A stretch of DNA of 11,119 nt, from contig JARXAU010000242.1 of NCBI GenBank assembly GCA_029865675.1, forward strand, positions 1-11,119, given 5' to 3'. This stretch comes from Rhodoferax sp. GTDB taxonomy: Bacteria; Pseudomonadota; Gammaproteobacteria; Burkholderiales; Burkholderiaceae_C. The stretch's first letter is position 1, and every line of letters starts with the position of its first letter. Below the pieces are notes generated by a model. The model did not search any database, was not told the origin of the DNA, and saw nothing but the letters and a program-made list of their open reading frames with translations. The position numbers and the translations under genes were made by a program. Positions 1 to 8,036 of this stretch are shown here, one piece after another.

Positions 1-809
1 ATGCGCTCCGCTGCAAAATCTTGCTCCACACTCACGCCGGGGTAATGAAAACGCACCGGGCCGTCGGTCAAAGCGTGGACATACTGGTAGACCAACGGAT
101 CGGTGCTTTGGCGCACCTCGTCGGGCGTGCCCTGGGTGGCAATTTTTCCGTTCGCCAAAATAATCACATGGTCGGCAATCGCAAAGGTTTGCTCTAGCTC
201 GTGCGATACAAAAATGCTGGTCAAGCCCATGGAATCATTGAGTTGGCGAATCAAATGCGCGGCGGTTCCCAGGGAAATCGGGTCCAGGCCGGAAAAAGGC
301 TCGTCGTACATCACCAGTTCCGGGTCGAGGGCAATGGCTCGCGCCAGGGCGATACGGCGCGCCATGCCGCCGGAGACCTCGCTGGGCATCAGATCACGGG
401 CGCCTCGCAGTCCGACGGCGTTGAGCTTCATCAGCACAATGTCGCGAATCATTGCCTCGGGCAAGTCGGTGTGTTCACGCAGGGGGAAGGCCACGTTCTC
501 AAACACCGACAAATCGGCGAACAGCGCGCCAAATTGGAACAACATGCCCATGCGCCTGCGGGCGGCATAAAGTTCGTTTTGCTGCATCGGAGTGATATCT
601 TGGCCGTCAAAAAGCAAGGTTCCTGACTGGGCTCGATTTTGACCGCCGATCAGGCGAAGGATGGTGGTCTTGCCGCCGCCCGACGCGCCCATGAGCGCGG
701 TGACCTTTCCGCGCGGCACCCGCAGCGACACATCGTCGAGGATGACTCGGTCGCCATAACCAAAGCTCAGGCGATTGAGTTCAACAAGGGCAGGGGGGAA
801 AGTTTGCAT
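1..809 (-). CDS. mlaF: Phospholipid ABC transporter ATP-binding protein MlaF (partial, C-terminal end off the left edge)
   Basis: This is the ATPase of the Mla ABC transporter, which moves phospholipids between the inner and outer membranes to keep outer-membrane lipid asymmetry; it works on the cytoplasmic face with the permease MlaE and partners MlaD and MlaB. Seen: Walker A GASGGGKTT at residues 41-49, Q-loop Q92 in MLFQFGALF, signature VSGGMARR at 145-152, Walker B LVMYDE at 165-170 and switch His203 in FVSHE. The GGM-A-RR form of the signature is typical of MlaF rather than of amino-acid importers. The 269 visible residues contain no stop, and E. coli MlaF is about this length, so little is missing. 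The ATG at 809-807 has no clear Shine-Dalgarno. The frame stays open upstream, but the product aligns well in style from this Met. mlaE and mlaD are expected just beyond the left edge (inference). Confidence 0.9.
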   Translation of the reverse strand, partial: MQTFPPALVELNRLSFGYGDRVILDDVSLRVPRGKVTALMGASGGGKTTILRLIGGQNRAQSGTLLFDGQDITPMQQNELYAARRRMGMLFQFGALFADLSVFENVAFPLREHTDLPEAMIRDIVLMKLNAVGLRGARDLMPSEVSGGMARRIALARAIALDPELVMYDEPFSGLDPISLGTAAHLIRQLNDSMGLTSIFVSHELEQTFAIADHVIILANGKIATQGTPDEVRQSTDPLVYQYVHALTDGPVRFHYPGVSVEQDFAAER

Positions 810-925
810 GTTGACAAGTTTATTCGAGCCGAATGATACGGGATTACCCGAACCTCCCGAACACGGCTGCGCAGTGTTTACTGCAGATTTACGCGTTCAA
901 GCGCCCCTGCGGCGTTTTCTAGTGC
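810..925. other. gltD-mlaF intergenic region with small inverted repeats
   Basis: This 116-bp gap separates gltD from mlaF. It holds two short inverted repeats: GCAGT/ACTGC with a 4-nt loop at 871-884, and CGGGA/TCCCG with an 11-nt spacer at 839-859. Neither is followed by a T-run on the minus strand, so neither is a convincing intrinsic terminator. A weak minus-strand promoter is possible, with TATCAT (5 of 6 to the -10 consensus) at 830-835 and a poor -35 TTCGGG 17 bp upstream. mlaF could use this promoter or read-through from gltBD. Confidence 0.3.
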
Positions 926-2401
926 CTATCTTGGCAAATCACTGCTGCCCATCAAATAGACGTCCACGGCGCGCGCGGCCTGACGGCCTTCGCGAATCGC
1001 CCACACCACCAAGGACTGGCCCCGGCGCATGTCGCCTGCGGCAAACACTTTTTTCACGTTGGTGGCGTAGCCGCCGCGCTCGTCGGTGCTGGCTTTGGCG
1101 TTGGAGCGGGCATCTTTGTCCACGCCAAAAGCGTCCAGCACGGTGGCCACGGGGTTAACAAAACCCATCGCCAGCAAGACTAAATCGGCTTGGTGGTGTT
1201 TTTCAGTTCCCTCAATTTCGACCAACTTTCCGCCTTTGCACTCCACATGCACCGTGGTCAGGCCGGTGACTTTTCCGTTGCCGCCAGTAAAGGCTTTGGT
1301 GGACACGGCAAATTCGCGCACACAACCTTCTTCGTGGCTGGAACTGGTGCGCAGCTTCATGGGCCAGTAGGGCCAGGTCATGGGCCGGTTTTCCTCCAGC
1401 GGCGGCTGGGGCATCACCTCAAACTGGGTGACGCTGGCCGCGCCGTGGCGGTTGCTGGTGCCCACGCAATCGCTGCCCGTGTCGCCGCCACCGATGACGA
1501 TGACGTGCTTGCCGTCGGCGCGTAACTGGCTCTTGAGCACGTCACCGGCGTTGACTTTGTTTTGCTGGGGCAAAAACTCCATGGCGAAGTGGATGCCTTC
1601 TAACTCGCGCCCCGGCACCGGCAAGTCGCGCGACTGCTCAGACCCGCCGGTGAGCAGCACCGCGTCAAAGTCGGCTTGCAACTGGGCGGCAGAGATGGTT
1701 TCTTTGGCCCAGTTGGTGACCTTGGAGCCCGAACCAGATTTCGGCATGTCGCCCACCAGCACGCTGGTGCGGATGGTGACGCCTTCAGCTTGGAGCTGCT
1801 CCACGCGCCGGTCGATGTGCGACTTTTCCATTTTGAAATCGGGAATGCCGTAGCGCAGCAGGCCCCCAATGCGGTCGTTTTTTTCGAACAAGGTTACATC
1901 GTGGCCCACGCGGGCGAGTTGTTGCGCCGCCGCCATGCCAGCTGGGCCGGAGCCGACCACGGCGACTTTTTTGCCGGTCTTGACTTTGGGTGGCTGGGGT
2001 GTGACCCAACCCTCGGACCAGGCGCGGTCGATGATGGCGTGCTCAATGGACTTGATGCCCACCGCGTCGTCGTTCACATTGAGCGTGCACGCCGCTTCGC
2101 AAGGCGCGGGGCAAATGCGGCCGGTGAACTCGGGGAAATTGTTGGTGCTGTGCAATACGTCAATCGCGTTTTTCCAATCACCCTGGAACACCAGCTCGTT
2201 GAAGTCGGGAATGATGTTGTTGACCGGGCAGCCGTTGTTGCAAAACGGTGTGCCGCAGTCCATGCAGCGTGCGCTTTGTACTTTGGCGTGCGCGTCGTCC
2301 AGACCGATGACGAATTCTTTGTAGTTTTTCAAGCGCTCAGGAACGGGCTTATAGCCCTCCTCGACGCGCTCGAACTCCATGAAGCCGGTGATTTTTCCCA
2401 T
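926..2401 (-). CDS. gltD: Glutamate synthase [NADPH] small (beta) subunit
   Basis: The small subunit of NADPH-dependent GOGAT takes electrons from NADPH through FAD and passes them through Fe-S clusters to the large subunit, which reduces 2-oxoglutarate plus glutamine to two glutamates in the cytoplasm. Seen in 491 residues: two N-terminal cysteine clusters for 4Fe-4S centres (C46, C49, C54, C58 and C97, C101, C105), the FAD-binding GSGPAG at 150-155, the NADPH-binding GGGDTGSDC at 304-312, and a C-terminal FAD motif AAGDMRRGQSLVVWAI at 454-469. The length is in the usual range for the family. The start is supported by AAGGAA at 2409-2414, 7 nt before the ATG. It lies 33 bp downstream of gltB with no terminator between, so the two are almost certainly cotranscribed. 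The stop is TAG. Confidence 0.97.
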   Translation of the reverse strand: MGKITGFMEFERVEEGYKPVPERLKNYKEFVIGLDDAHAKVQSARCMDCGTPFCNNGCPVNNIIPDFNELVFQGDWKNAIDVLHSTNNFPEFTGRICPAPCEAACTLNVNDDAVGIKSIEHAIIDRAWSEGWVTPQPPKVKTGKKVAVVGSGPAGMAAAQQLARVGHDVTLFEKNDRIGGLLRYGIPDFKMEKSHIDRRVEQLQAEGVTIRTSVLVGDMPKSGSGSKVTNWAKETISAAQLQADFDAVLLTGGSEQSRDLPVPGRELEGIHFAMEFLPQQNKVNAGDVLKSQLRADGKHVIVIGGGDTGSDCVGTSNRHGAASVTQFEVMPQPPLEENRPMTWPYWPMKLRTSSSHEEGCVREFAVSTKAFTGGNGKVTGLTTVHVECKGGKLVEIEGTEKHHQADLVLLAMGFVNPVATVLDAFGVDKDARSNAKASTDERGGYATNVKKVFAAGDMRRGQSLVVWAIREGRQAARAVDVYLMGSSDLPR

Positions 2402-2408
2402 GATCGTG

Positions 2409-2414
2409 TTCCTT
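2409..2414 (-). promoter_or_regulatory. Ribosome binding site of gltD
   Basis: AAGGAA on the minus strand lies 7 nt upstream of the gltD ATG, within the short gltB-gltD gap. It fixes the start at 2401 and implies independent ribosome loading rather than coupling by overlap. Confidence 0.75.
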
Positions 2415-2434
2415 GAACGGTGTTGAACGCGCGC

Positions 2435-5400
2435 TTAGTGCGCAACGGGGGCCAGGGTTTTGGCGGCAATCGCTTGCTTTTTGGCATAAATCTCGGCCAG
2501 GGCGCGCTTGTATTCGGTGGGGAATACCTTGACGAACTTGGCGCGGGCGGTGTCCCAGCTATCTAACAGTTCGCGCGCGCGCTTGCTGCCGGTCCAGCGG
2601 TTGTGGTCTTCGAGCAGCTTTTTGAGCTGCGCCTCGTCGGTCTCGCCCCGGTGCCAGACGGCTTTGTCGATTTGCGCCTCTTGCTCCTTGGCAGTCAGTA
2701 CTTTCTCCAGGCTCACCATGCTGGTATTGCAGCGGCTGGCGAACTGGCTGTCTTCGTCGTACACATAAGCAACACCGCCGCTCATACCCGCCGCAAAATT
2801 GCGCCCGGTTTTGCCCAGCACGGCCACGGTGCCGCCAGTCATGTACTCGCAGCCATGGTCGCCCGTGCCTTCGACCACGGCAGTTGCGCCCGACAGGCGC
2901 ACCGCAAAGCGCTCGCCGCCCACACCGCTGAAAAACGCCTCGCCGGTGGTGGCGCCGTACATCACGGTGTTGCCCACAATGGTGTTGCGCACCGCGTCGC
3001 CCCGGAAGTCGATGCTGGGGCGCACCACCACGCGACCGCCGGAGAGGCCCTTGCCGGTGTAGTCGTTGGCGTCACCAATCAAGTACAAGGTTATGCCCTT
3101 GCACAGGAAGGCGCCAAAGGACTGACCGCCCGTGCCCTCTAACTGGATGCGGATGGAATCGTCCGGCAGGCCTTCGGGGTGAACCTTGGTCACCGCGCCC
3201 GAGAGCATGGCGCCCACCGAGCGGTTGACGTTGCGCGCCACTTCCATGAACTGGACGCGCTCGCCTTTGTCTATTGCCGCGCGGCTTTTGGCGATCAGCA
3301 CATTGTCCAGGGCTTTTTCCAGGCCGTGCTCTTGTTCCTCGACCTGGTAGCGCGGCACGTTGGCGGGCACCTGGGGCTGGGCAAACAGGCGGCTGAAATC
3401 CAGGCCACTGGCTTTCCAATGTTCGATGCCTTTGCGCATGTCGAGCAGGTCGGCGCGGCCAATCAGGTCGTCAAACTTGCGGATACCGAGTTGCGCCATG
3501 ATGTGGCGTACCTCTTCAGCAATAAAGAAGAAGTAGTTCACCACGTGCTCGGGCTTGCCGGAGAACTTTTTGCGCAGGGTCGGGTCTTGCGTGGCCACGC
3601 CCACCGGGCAGGTGTTGAGGTGGCATTTGCGCATCATGATGCAGCCTTCCACCACCAGTGGCGCGGTGGCAAAGCCGAACTCGTCGGCGCCTAAGAGCGC
3701 GCCAATGGCCACGTCACGCCCGGTCTTCATCTGGCCGTCGGCTTGCACGCGGATGCGGCTGCGCAGGCGGTTCAAGACCAGGGTTTGCTGGGTTTCGGCC
3801 AGGCCGATTTCCCAAGGGCTGCCTGCGTGCTTGATGGACGACCAGGGCGAAGCACCCGTTCCGCCGTCGTGCCCGGCGATCACCACATGGTCGGCCTTGC
3901 ATTTGGCAACGCCTGCGGCAATCGTGCCCACGCCAATCTCGGACACCAGCTTCACGCTGATGCCGGAGTGCGGTGCCACGTTCTTCAGGTCATGAATCAG
4001 CTGCGCCAAGTCTTCAATCGAGTAAATGTCGTGGTGCGGCGGCGGCGAAATCAGGCCCACGCCGGGCACCGAGTGGCGCAGGCGACCGATGTACTCGGAC
4101 ACCTTACTGCCGGGCAACTGGCCGCCTTCGCCGGGCTTGGCGCCCTGGGCCATCTTGATCTGAATCTGGTCGGCGCTGCTCAGGTATTCGGCAGTCACTC
4201 CAAAACGACCGGAGGCGACTTGCTTGATCTTGGAGCGCATGGAGTCGCCGGCGTTCAAGGCGTAGTCCACCTCAAAAATTTCCTTGCCCAGCAGGTCAGA
4301 CATGGTCTGGCCTTGCTGAATGGGGATGCCTTTGAGCTCATTGCGGTAGCGCAGCGGGTCTTCACCGCCCTCGCCAGTGTTGCTCTTGCCGCCGATGCGG
4401 TTCATGGCGATAGCCAGCGTGGCGTGCGCCTCGGTAGAAATCGACCCCAGCGACATCGCGCCGGTGGCAAAACGCTTGACGATTTCTTTGGCAGGCTCCA
4501 CTTCGTCCACCGAAATGGCCTTGGCGGGGTCGATCTTGAATTCGAACAGGCCGCGCAAGGTCAGGTGGCGGCGGCTCTGGTCGTTGATCAGCTCAGCGTA
4601 TTCCTTGTAGGTGCTCCAGTTGTTGGCGCGGGTGCTGTGTTGCAGTTTGGCTATCGCGTCGGGCGTCCACATGTGCTCTTCGCCCCGGGCGCGCCAGGCG
4701 TATTCGCCGCCGGCGTCCAGCGCGTTGGCCAGCACCGGGTCGGCGCCAAAAGCGGCCTTGTGGGTGCGAATGGCTTCTTCGGCAATCTCAAAGACACCAA
4801 TGCCCTCCACCCGGCTGGGGGTGCCGGTGAAGTACTTGGCCACGGTCTCGCTGGACAGGCCAATGGCCTCAAAGAGCTGCGCGCCGCAGTAGCTCATGTA
4901 CGTGCTCACGCCCATTTTGGACATGATCTTGGACAGGCCCTTGCCCACGGCCTTGACGTAGTTGTAAATGGCTTTCTCAGCGCTCAAGGCGCCGGGCAGG
5001 CCCTGACTCATGTGCGCCAGGGTTTCCATGGCCAAGTAGGGGTGCACGGCTTCTGCGCCGTAACCCGCCAGCACCGCAAAGTGGTGCACTTCGCGCGCGG
5101 TGCCGGTTTCGACCACCAAGCCGGCGGTGGTGCGCAAGCCGCCCAGCACCAGGTGCTGGTGGATGGCGGACAAGGCCAGCAGCGCCGGAATGGCGACCTG
5201 GGTGGCGTTCATGGCGCGGTCGCTGATGATCAGGATGTTGTTGCCGCCTTTGATGGCGTCCACCGCTTCGGCGCACAGTGATGCCAGCTTTGCTTCTACA
5301 CCCTCGTGGCCCCAGGAAAGCGGGTAAGTGATGTCCAGCGTGTAGCTACGGAATTTGCCGTGGGTGTGGCGCTCGATGTGGCGCAGCTTGGCCATGTCGG

Positions 5401-7159
5401 CAAAGTCCAGCACCGGTTGCGCCACTTCTAAGCGCATGGGCGGGTTGACCTGGTTGATGTCGAGCAGATTGGGCTTGGGGCCGACAAAGGACACCAGGCT
5501 CATGACAATCGCCTCGCGGATCGGGTCGATCGGCGGGTTCGTCACCTGGGCAAACAGCTGCTTGAAATAGTTGTACAGCGGCTTGTTCTTGTCCGACAGC
5601 ACGGCCAACGGGCTGTCGTTGCCCATGGAGCCCAGGGCTTCCTCGCCATTGGCGGCCATCGGCGCGATCAGGAACTTCAAATCTTCTTGGGTGAAACCAA
5701 AGGCTTGCTGACGGTCCAGCAGGCTTAGTGTGGATGAACCGTCACCCGGAATTACTGCGTCGGCGTCACTTGCCGCGCCCACCACGTTGTCGAGCTTGAT
5801 GCGCAGGTTCTCAATCCACTGCTTGTAGGGCTTGCTGTTGGCCAGGCCCGACTTCAGCTCTTCGTCGTCGATCATGCGACCTTGCTCCAGGTCGATCAGG
5901 AACATCTTGCCGGGCTGAAGGCGCCATTTGCGCACAATTTTGTTCTCGGGCACCGGCAGCACGCCGGATTCCGAGCCCATGATCACCAGGTCGTCGTCGG
6001 TAATGCAGTAGCGCGAGGGGCGCAGGCCGTTGCGGTCCAGCGTGGCGCCGATCTGGCGGCCGTCGGTGAACACGATGCTGGCCGGGCCGTCCCAGGGCTC
6101 CAGCATGGCAGCGTGGTATTCGTAAAAAGCGCGGCGGCGCTCGTCCATGGTGCTGTGGTTTTCCCAGGGCTCGGGAATCATCATCATCATGGCCTGGCTG
6201 ATAGGGTAGCCCGCCATCGTTAGGAGTTCGAGGCAATTGTCAAACGTGGCGGTGTCGGACTGGTCGGCGAAGCTGATGGGGTAAAGCTTTTGCAGGTCGG
6301 CAGCTAGTACGGGGGAAGACATCACGCCTTCGCGTGCCTTCATCCAGTTGTAGTTGCCCTTGACGGTGTTGATCTCGCCGTTGTGCGCCACATAGCGGTA
6401 GGGGTGGGCCAGCGGCCACTCGGGGAAAGTGTTGGTCGAGAAGCGCTGGTGCACCAGGCCCAGGGCGGAGACGCATCGAGGATCTTGCAGGTCGTAAAAA
6501 TAAGTACCCACCTGGTCGGCCAGCAGCAGGCCCTTGTAAATCACCGTGCGGCTGGACATGCTGGGAACGTAGTATGCCTTGCTGTGCTTGAGGTTGAGGT
6601 GCTGAATCGCGGCGCTGGCGGTCTTGCGGATGACGTACAGCTTGCGCTCCAGCGCGTCTTGCACGATCACGTCGTTGCCGCGGCCAATGAACACCTGGCG
6701 GATGATGGGTTCTTTCTCCCGCACCGTAGGCGACATGGGCATGTCCCGGTTGACTGGCACATCGCGCCAGCCCAGCAAGACCTGGCCTTCGGCCTTGATG
6801 GCGCGCTCCATCTCCTGTTCGCAGGCCAGGCGGGATGCGTGCTCCTTGGGCAAAAAGATCATGCCCACGCCATATTCACCGGCGGCGGGCAATTGCACGC
6901 CCTGGGTTTTCATCTCTTCGCGGTAGAGCGCATCAGGCAACTGAATCAGGATGCCTGCGCCGTCGCCCATCAGTTTGTCGGCGCCTACCGCGCCCCGATG
7001 GTCCAGGTTTTCAAGAATCTTGAGCGCGTTGGCCACGATGCTGTGGCTCTTCTCACCCCGAATATGGGCCACAAAGCCTACACCGCAGGCATCGTGCTCC
7101 TGGCCGGATGCATACAAACCGTGGTCTTGAAGGTGCTTGATTTCGGCAACTGTCGCCAT
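2435..7159 (-). CDS. gltB: Glutamate synthase [NADPH] large (alpha) subunit
   Basis: The large subunit of GOGAT hydrolyses glutamine in an N-terminal class II amidotransferase domain, channels ammonia internally, and forms glutamate from 2-oxoglutarate on FMN. I place the start at the ATG at 7159-7157 (1574 residues), because AGGAGT at 7165-7170 lies 5 nt before it; the open frame has another ATG 30 bp upstream with no such site. The N-terminus then reads MATVAEIK, with a propeptide of about 24 residues before the catalytic Cys25 (DACGVGF), which family members expose by self-cleavage. Further domains: amidotransferase to about residue 430, the central domain, the FMN/2-oxoglutarate synthase domain (about 850-1230) with the 3Fe-4S cysteines C1173, C1179 and C1184 (in the CIMMRKCHLNTCPVG segment), and a C-terminal GXGXG beta-helix. 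It is somewhat longer than the roughly 1,500-residue enterobacterial enzyme, as I expect for this group. No disrupted motif was noted. Confidence 0.97.
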   Translation of the reverse strand: MATVAEIKHLQDHGLYASGQEHDACGVGFVAHIRGEKSHSIVANALKILENLDHRGAVGADKLMGDGAGILIQLPDALYREEMKTQGVQLPAAGEYGVGMIFLPKEHASRLACEQEMERAIKAEGQVLLGWRDVPVNRDMPMSPTVREKEPIIRQVFIGRGNDVIVQDALERKLYVIRKTASAAIQHLNLKHSKAYYVPSMSSRTVIYKGLLLADQVGTYFYDLQDPRCVSALGLVHQRFSTNTFPEWPLAHPYRYVAHNGEINTVKGNYNWMKAREGVMSSPVLAADLQKLYPISFADQSDTATFDNCLELLTMAGYPISQAMMMMIPEPWENHSTMDERRRAFYEYHAAMLEPWDGPASIVFTDGRQIGATLDRNGLRPSRYCITDDDLVIMGSESGVLPVPENKIVRKWRLQPGKMFLIDLEQGRMIDDEELKSGLANSKPYKQWIENLRIKLDNVVGAASDADAVIPGDGSSTLSLLDRQQAFGFTQEDLKFLIAPMAANGEEALGSMGNDSPLAVLSDKNKPLYNYFKQLFAQVTNPPIDPIREAIVMSLVSFVGPKPNLLDINQVNPPMRLEVAQPVLDFADMAKLRHIERHTHGKFRSYTLDITYPLSWGHEGVEAKLASLCAEAVDAIKGGNNILIISDRAMNATQVAIPALLALSAIHQHLVLGGLRTTAGLVVETGTAREVHHFAVLAGYGAEAVHPYLAMETLAHMSQGLPGALSAEKAIYNYVKAVGKGLSKIMSKMGVSTYMSYCGAQLFEAIGLSSETVAKYFTGTPSRVEGIGVFEIAEEAIRTHKAAFGADPVLANALDAGGEYAWRARGEEHMWTPDAIAKLQHSTRANNWSTYKEYAELINDQSRRHLTLRGLFEFKIDPAKAISVDEVEPAKEIVKRFATGAMSLGSISTEAHATLAIAMNRIGGKSNTGEGGEDPLRYRNELKGIPIQQGQTMSDLLGKEIFEVDYALNAGDSMRSKIKQVASGRFGVTAEYLSSADQIQIKMAQGAKPGEGGQLPGSKVSEYIGRLRHSVPGVGLISPPPHHDIYSIEDLAQLIHDLKNVAPHSGISVKLVSEIGVGTIAAGVAKCKADHVVIAGHDGGTGASPWSSIKHAGSPWEIGLAETQQTLVLNRLRSRIRVQADGQMKTGRDVAIGALLGADEFGFATAPLVVEGCIMMRKCHLNTCPVGVATQDPTLRKKFSGKPEHVVNYFFFIAEEVRHIMAQLGIRKFDDLIGRADLLDMRKGIEHWKASGLDFSRLFAQPQVPANVPRYQVEEQEHGLEKALDNVLIAKSRAAIDKGERVQFMEVARNVNRSVGAMLSGAVTKVHPEGLPDDSIRIQLEGTGGQSFGAFLCKGITLYLIGDANDYTGKGLSGGRVVVRPSIDFRGDAVRNTIVGNTVMYGATTGEAFFSGVGGERFAVRLSGATAVVEGTGDHGCEYMTGGTVAVLGKTGRNFAAGMSGGVAYVYDEDSQFASRCNTSMVSLEKVLTAKEQEAQIDKAVWHRGETDEAQLKKLLEDHNRWTGSKRARELLDSWDTARAKFVKVFPTEYKRALAEIYAKKQAIAAKTLAPVAH

Positions 7160-7164
7160 AGCGC

Positions 7165-7170
7165 ACTCCT
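7165..7170 (-). promoter_or_regulatory. Ribosome binding site that decides the gltB start
   Basis: AGGAGT on the minus strand lies 5 nt upstream of the ATG at 7159-7157. The longer open frame beginning at 7189 would put this site inside the coding region and would add ten residues (MSFVNFQECA) unlike a GltB N-terminus. Confidence 0.85.
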
Positions 7171-7191
7171 GAAAATTGACAAAGGACAAAA

Positions 7192-7220
7192 AGCATACCG
7201 CACCGCAACAAAAGTGCCAA
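7192..7220 (-). promoter_or_regulatory. Predicted sigma70 promoter of gltBD
   Basis: On the minus strand TTGGCA (7220-7215; 5 of 6 matches to TTGACA) and TATGCT (7197-7192; 4 of 6 matches to TATAAT) are separated by exactly 17 bp. A start about 7 nt after the -10 box would give a leader of roughly 25 nt including the strong ribosome binding site. The -35 box lies only 5 bp from the 25-bp repeat of the neighbouring transposase element, so any activator site further upstream would have to lie in that element. Predicted by eye. Confidence 0.55.
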
Positions 7221-7225
7221 GCAAT

Positions 7226-7250
7226 TTAATTGGGGTCAGATTCCAATTAA
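7226..7250 (+). repeat. Left 25-bp terminal hairpin repeat of the RAYT element
   Basis: The repeat reads TTAATTGG, a 9-nt loop GGTCAGATT, then CCAATTAA. It is the exact reverse complement of 8037-8061. The 8-bp arms can fold into a stem. It lies 5 bp upstream of the predicted gltB -35 box and beyond the 3' end of the transposase gene. Confidence 0.9.
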
Positions 7251-7258
7251 TTCAGCGC

Positions 7259-7273
7259 TTTGAATTCTTCAAA
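7259..7273. repeat. Small AT-rich inverted repeat inside the left end of the element
   Basis: TTTGAA and TTCAAA flank a 3-nt centre. It lies between the left terminal repeat and the end of the transposase gene. It may be chance or part of an end structure; no T-run marks it as a terminator. Confidence 0.35.
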
Positions 7274-7317
7274 ATAAATAGGGACAGGTTAAACCAAAGC
7301 AGGCTTCGCTGGGGCGT

Positions 7318-7333
7318 GCCGAAGGAGATCGGC
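7318..7333 (-). repeat. Short hairpin just after the transposase stop codon
   Basis: GCCGA and TCGGC pair around a 6-nt loop, beginning 1 bp after the transposase TGA at 7337-7335. The stem is only 5 bp and no run of T follows on the minus strand. It may protect the 3' end of the mRNA or be part of the element's end; it is weak as a terminator. Confidence 0.35.
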
Positions 7334-7334
7334 T

Positions 7335-8036
7335 TCATCCGCCTTGTTTCGCGGCCAGCGGGGGGCGTCCGGCGGTGGCTTTACTGACGCGCCTGGGTGT
7401 TTGTTTTTGCAAATTTGCAACAAACTCAGGCTCGCCCAAAGCCCAGCCGCGCAGGGTGGCTTCCGTCAAGGCGGCTTGTTGCACCGAAGCAATGCCAGAT
7501 TGCACCAAATTGGCATACGCTATCTCCCGGGCGAACGGAGTGTTGCCCAACTCCCAATACAGCGGATGCGGGGTGAGCCAAGGCTCAGCGCGCTGCCCCG
7601 TGTGGTGGGCGTAACCCGACCAACGGTAGTTGCCGGGCTGCTGCACCATGCCCGCACGCACCGGGTTGAGGTCGATATAGGCCATGCAGGCAAGCAAATA
7701 GCGCTCGCTCTGGATCAGGCTGGATTTGAAGCGCCCTTCCCACAAGGTGCCGGTTCGCTTTTGCCGGTCGTTGAAGTAGCGCACGTAGCGGCGACCCACG
7801 GATTGCATCATTTGCGCCAGTCCCTGGCTGGTGGCGGGCGTGGCCAGCAAGTGAAAGTGGTTGTCCATCAGCACATAGGCATGCACCGCCACATCGCAGG
7901 CTTTGGCGTGTTCAGCGAGCAAGTCCAGCAAGAACTGGCGGTCGGCGTCGGTGGTGAAGACCGCTTGCCGGTTGTTGCCGCGCTGAATCAGGTGGTGCGC
8001 GTAGCCCGGGACCGTGAGACGGGGAAGGCGGGCCAT
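7335..8036 (-). CDS. REP-associated tyrosine transposase (RAYT, Y1/IS200-like HUH family)
   Basis: A 233-residue transposase of the Y1 (IS200-like) superfamily, RAYT branch, which nicks single-stranded DNA at hairpin repeats through a tyrosine-DNA bond. Seen: N-terminal MARLPRLTVPGYAHHLIQRG, the metal-binding HUH pair H60-F-H62 in LMDNHFHLL, candidate catalytic Tyr84 or Tyr87 in GRRYVRYFN, then GTLWEGRFKSS (96-106) and the family block YIDLNPVRAGMV (120-131) followed by YRWSGY (137-142). The catalytic motifs are intact and no frameshift is seen, so it may be active. The ATG at 8036-8034 follows the 25-bp repeat with no base between. No Shine-Dalgarno is visible, so translation may be low, controlled by the hairpin, or dependent on reinitiation after the lipoprotein stop 21 nt upstream. 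The residue assignment of the catalytic tyrosine is an inference. Confidence 0.92.
   Translation of the reverse strand: MARLPRLTVPGYAHHLIQRGNNRQAVFTTDADRQFLLDLLAEHAKACDVAVHAYVLMDNHFHLLATPATSQGLAQMMQSVGRRYVRYFNDRQKRTGTLWEGRFKSSLIQSERYLLACMAYIDLNPVRAGMVQQPGNYRWSGYAHHTGQRAEPWLTPHPLYWELGNTPFAREIAYANLVQSGIASVQQAALTEATLRGWALGEPEFVANLQKQTPRRVSKATAGRPPLAAKQGG

Noticed and set aside
113..120. GC-rich or repetitive stretches in mlaF, gltB and dgt that could look like repeats
   Set aside because: They are ordinary coding sequence at high GC. No tandem unit or CRISPR-like spacing was seen.
839..884. Possible rho-independent terminator between gltD and mlaF
   Set aside because: The stems are only 5 bp and neither is followed by a T-run on the minus strand, so they are recorded only as inverted repeats.
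1676..2416. A 246-codon plus-strand open frame antisense to gltD
   Set aside because: It is a shadow frame over the conserved gltD coding region, with no motifs and no upstream signal.
3743..5281. A 512-codon plus-strand open frame antisense to gltB
   Set aside because: It is a shadow of high-GC gltB coding on the other strand. Its product is low-complexity (Ala/Gly/His/Val rich) with no recognisable domain, while the minus-strand frame is a complete, well-conserved enzyme.
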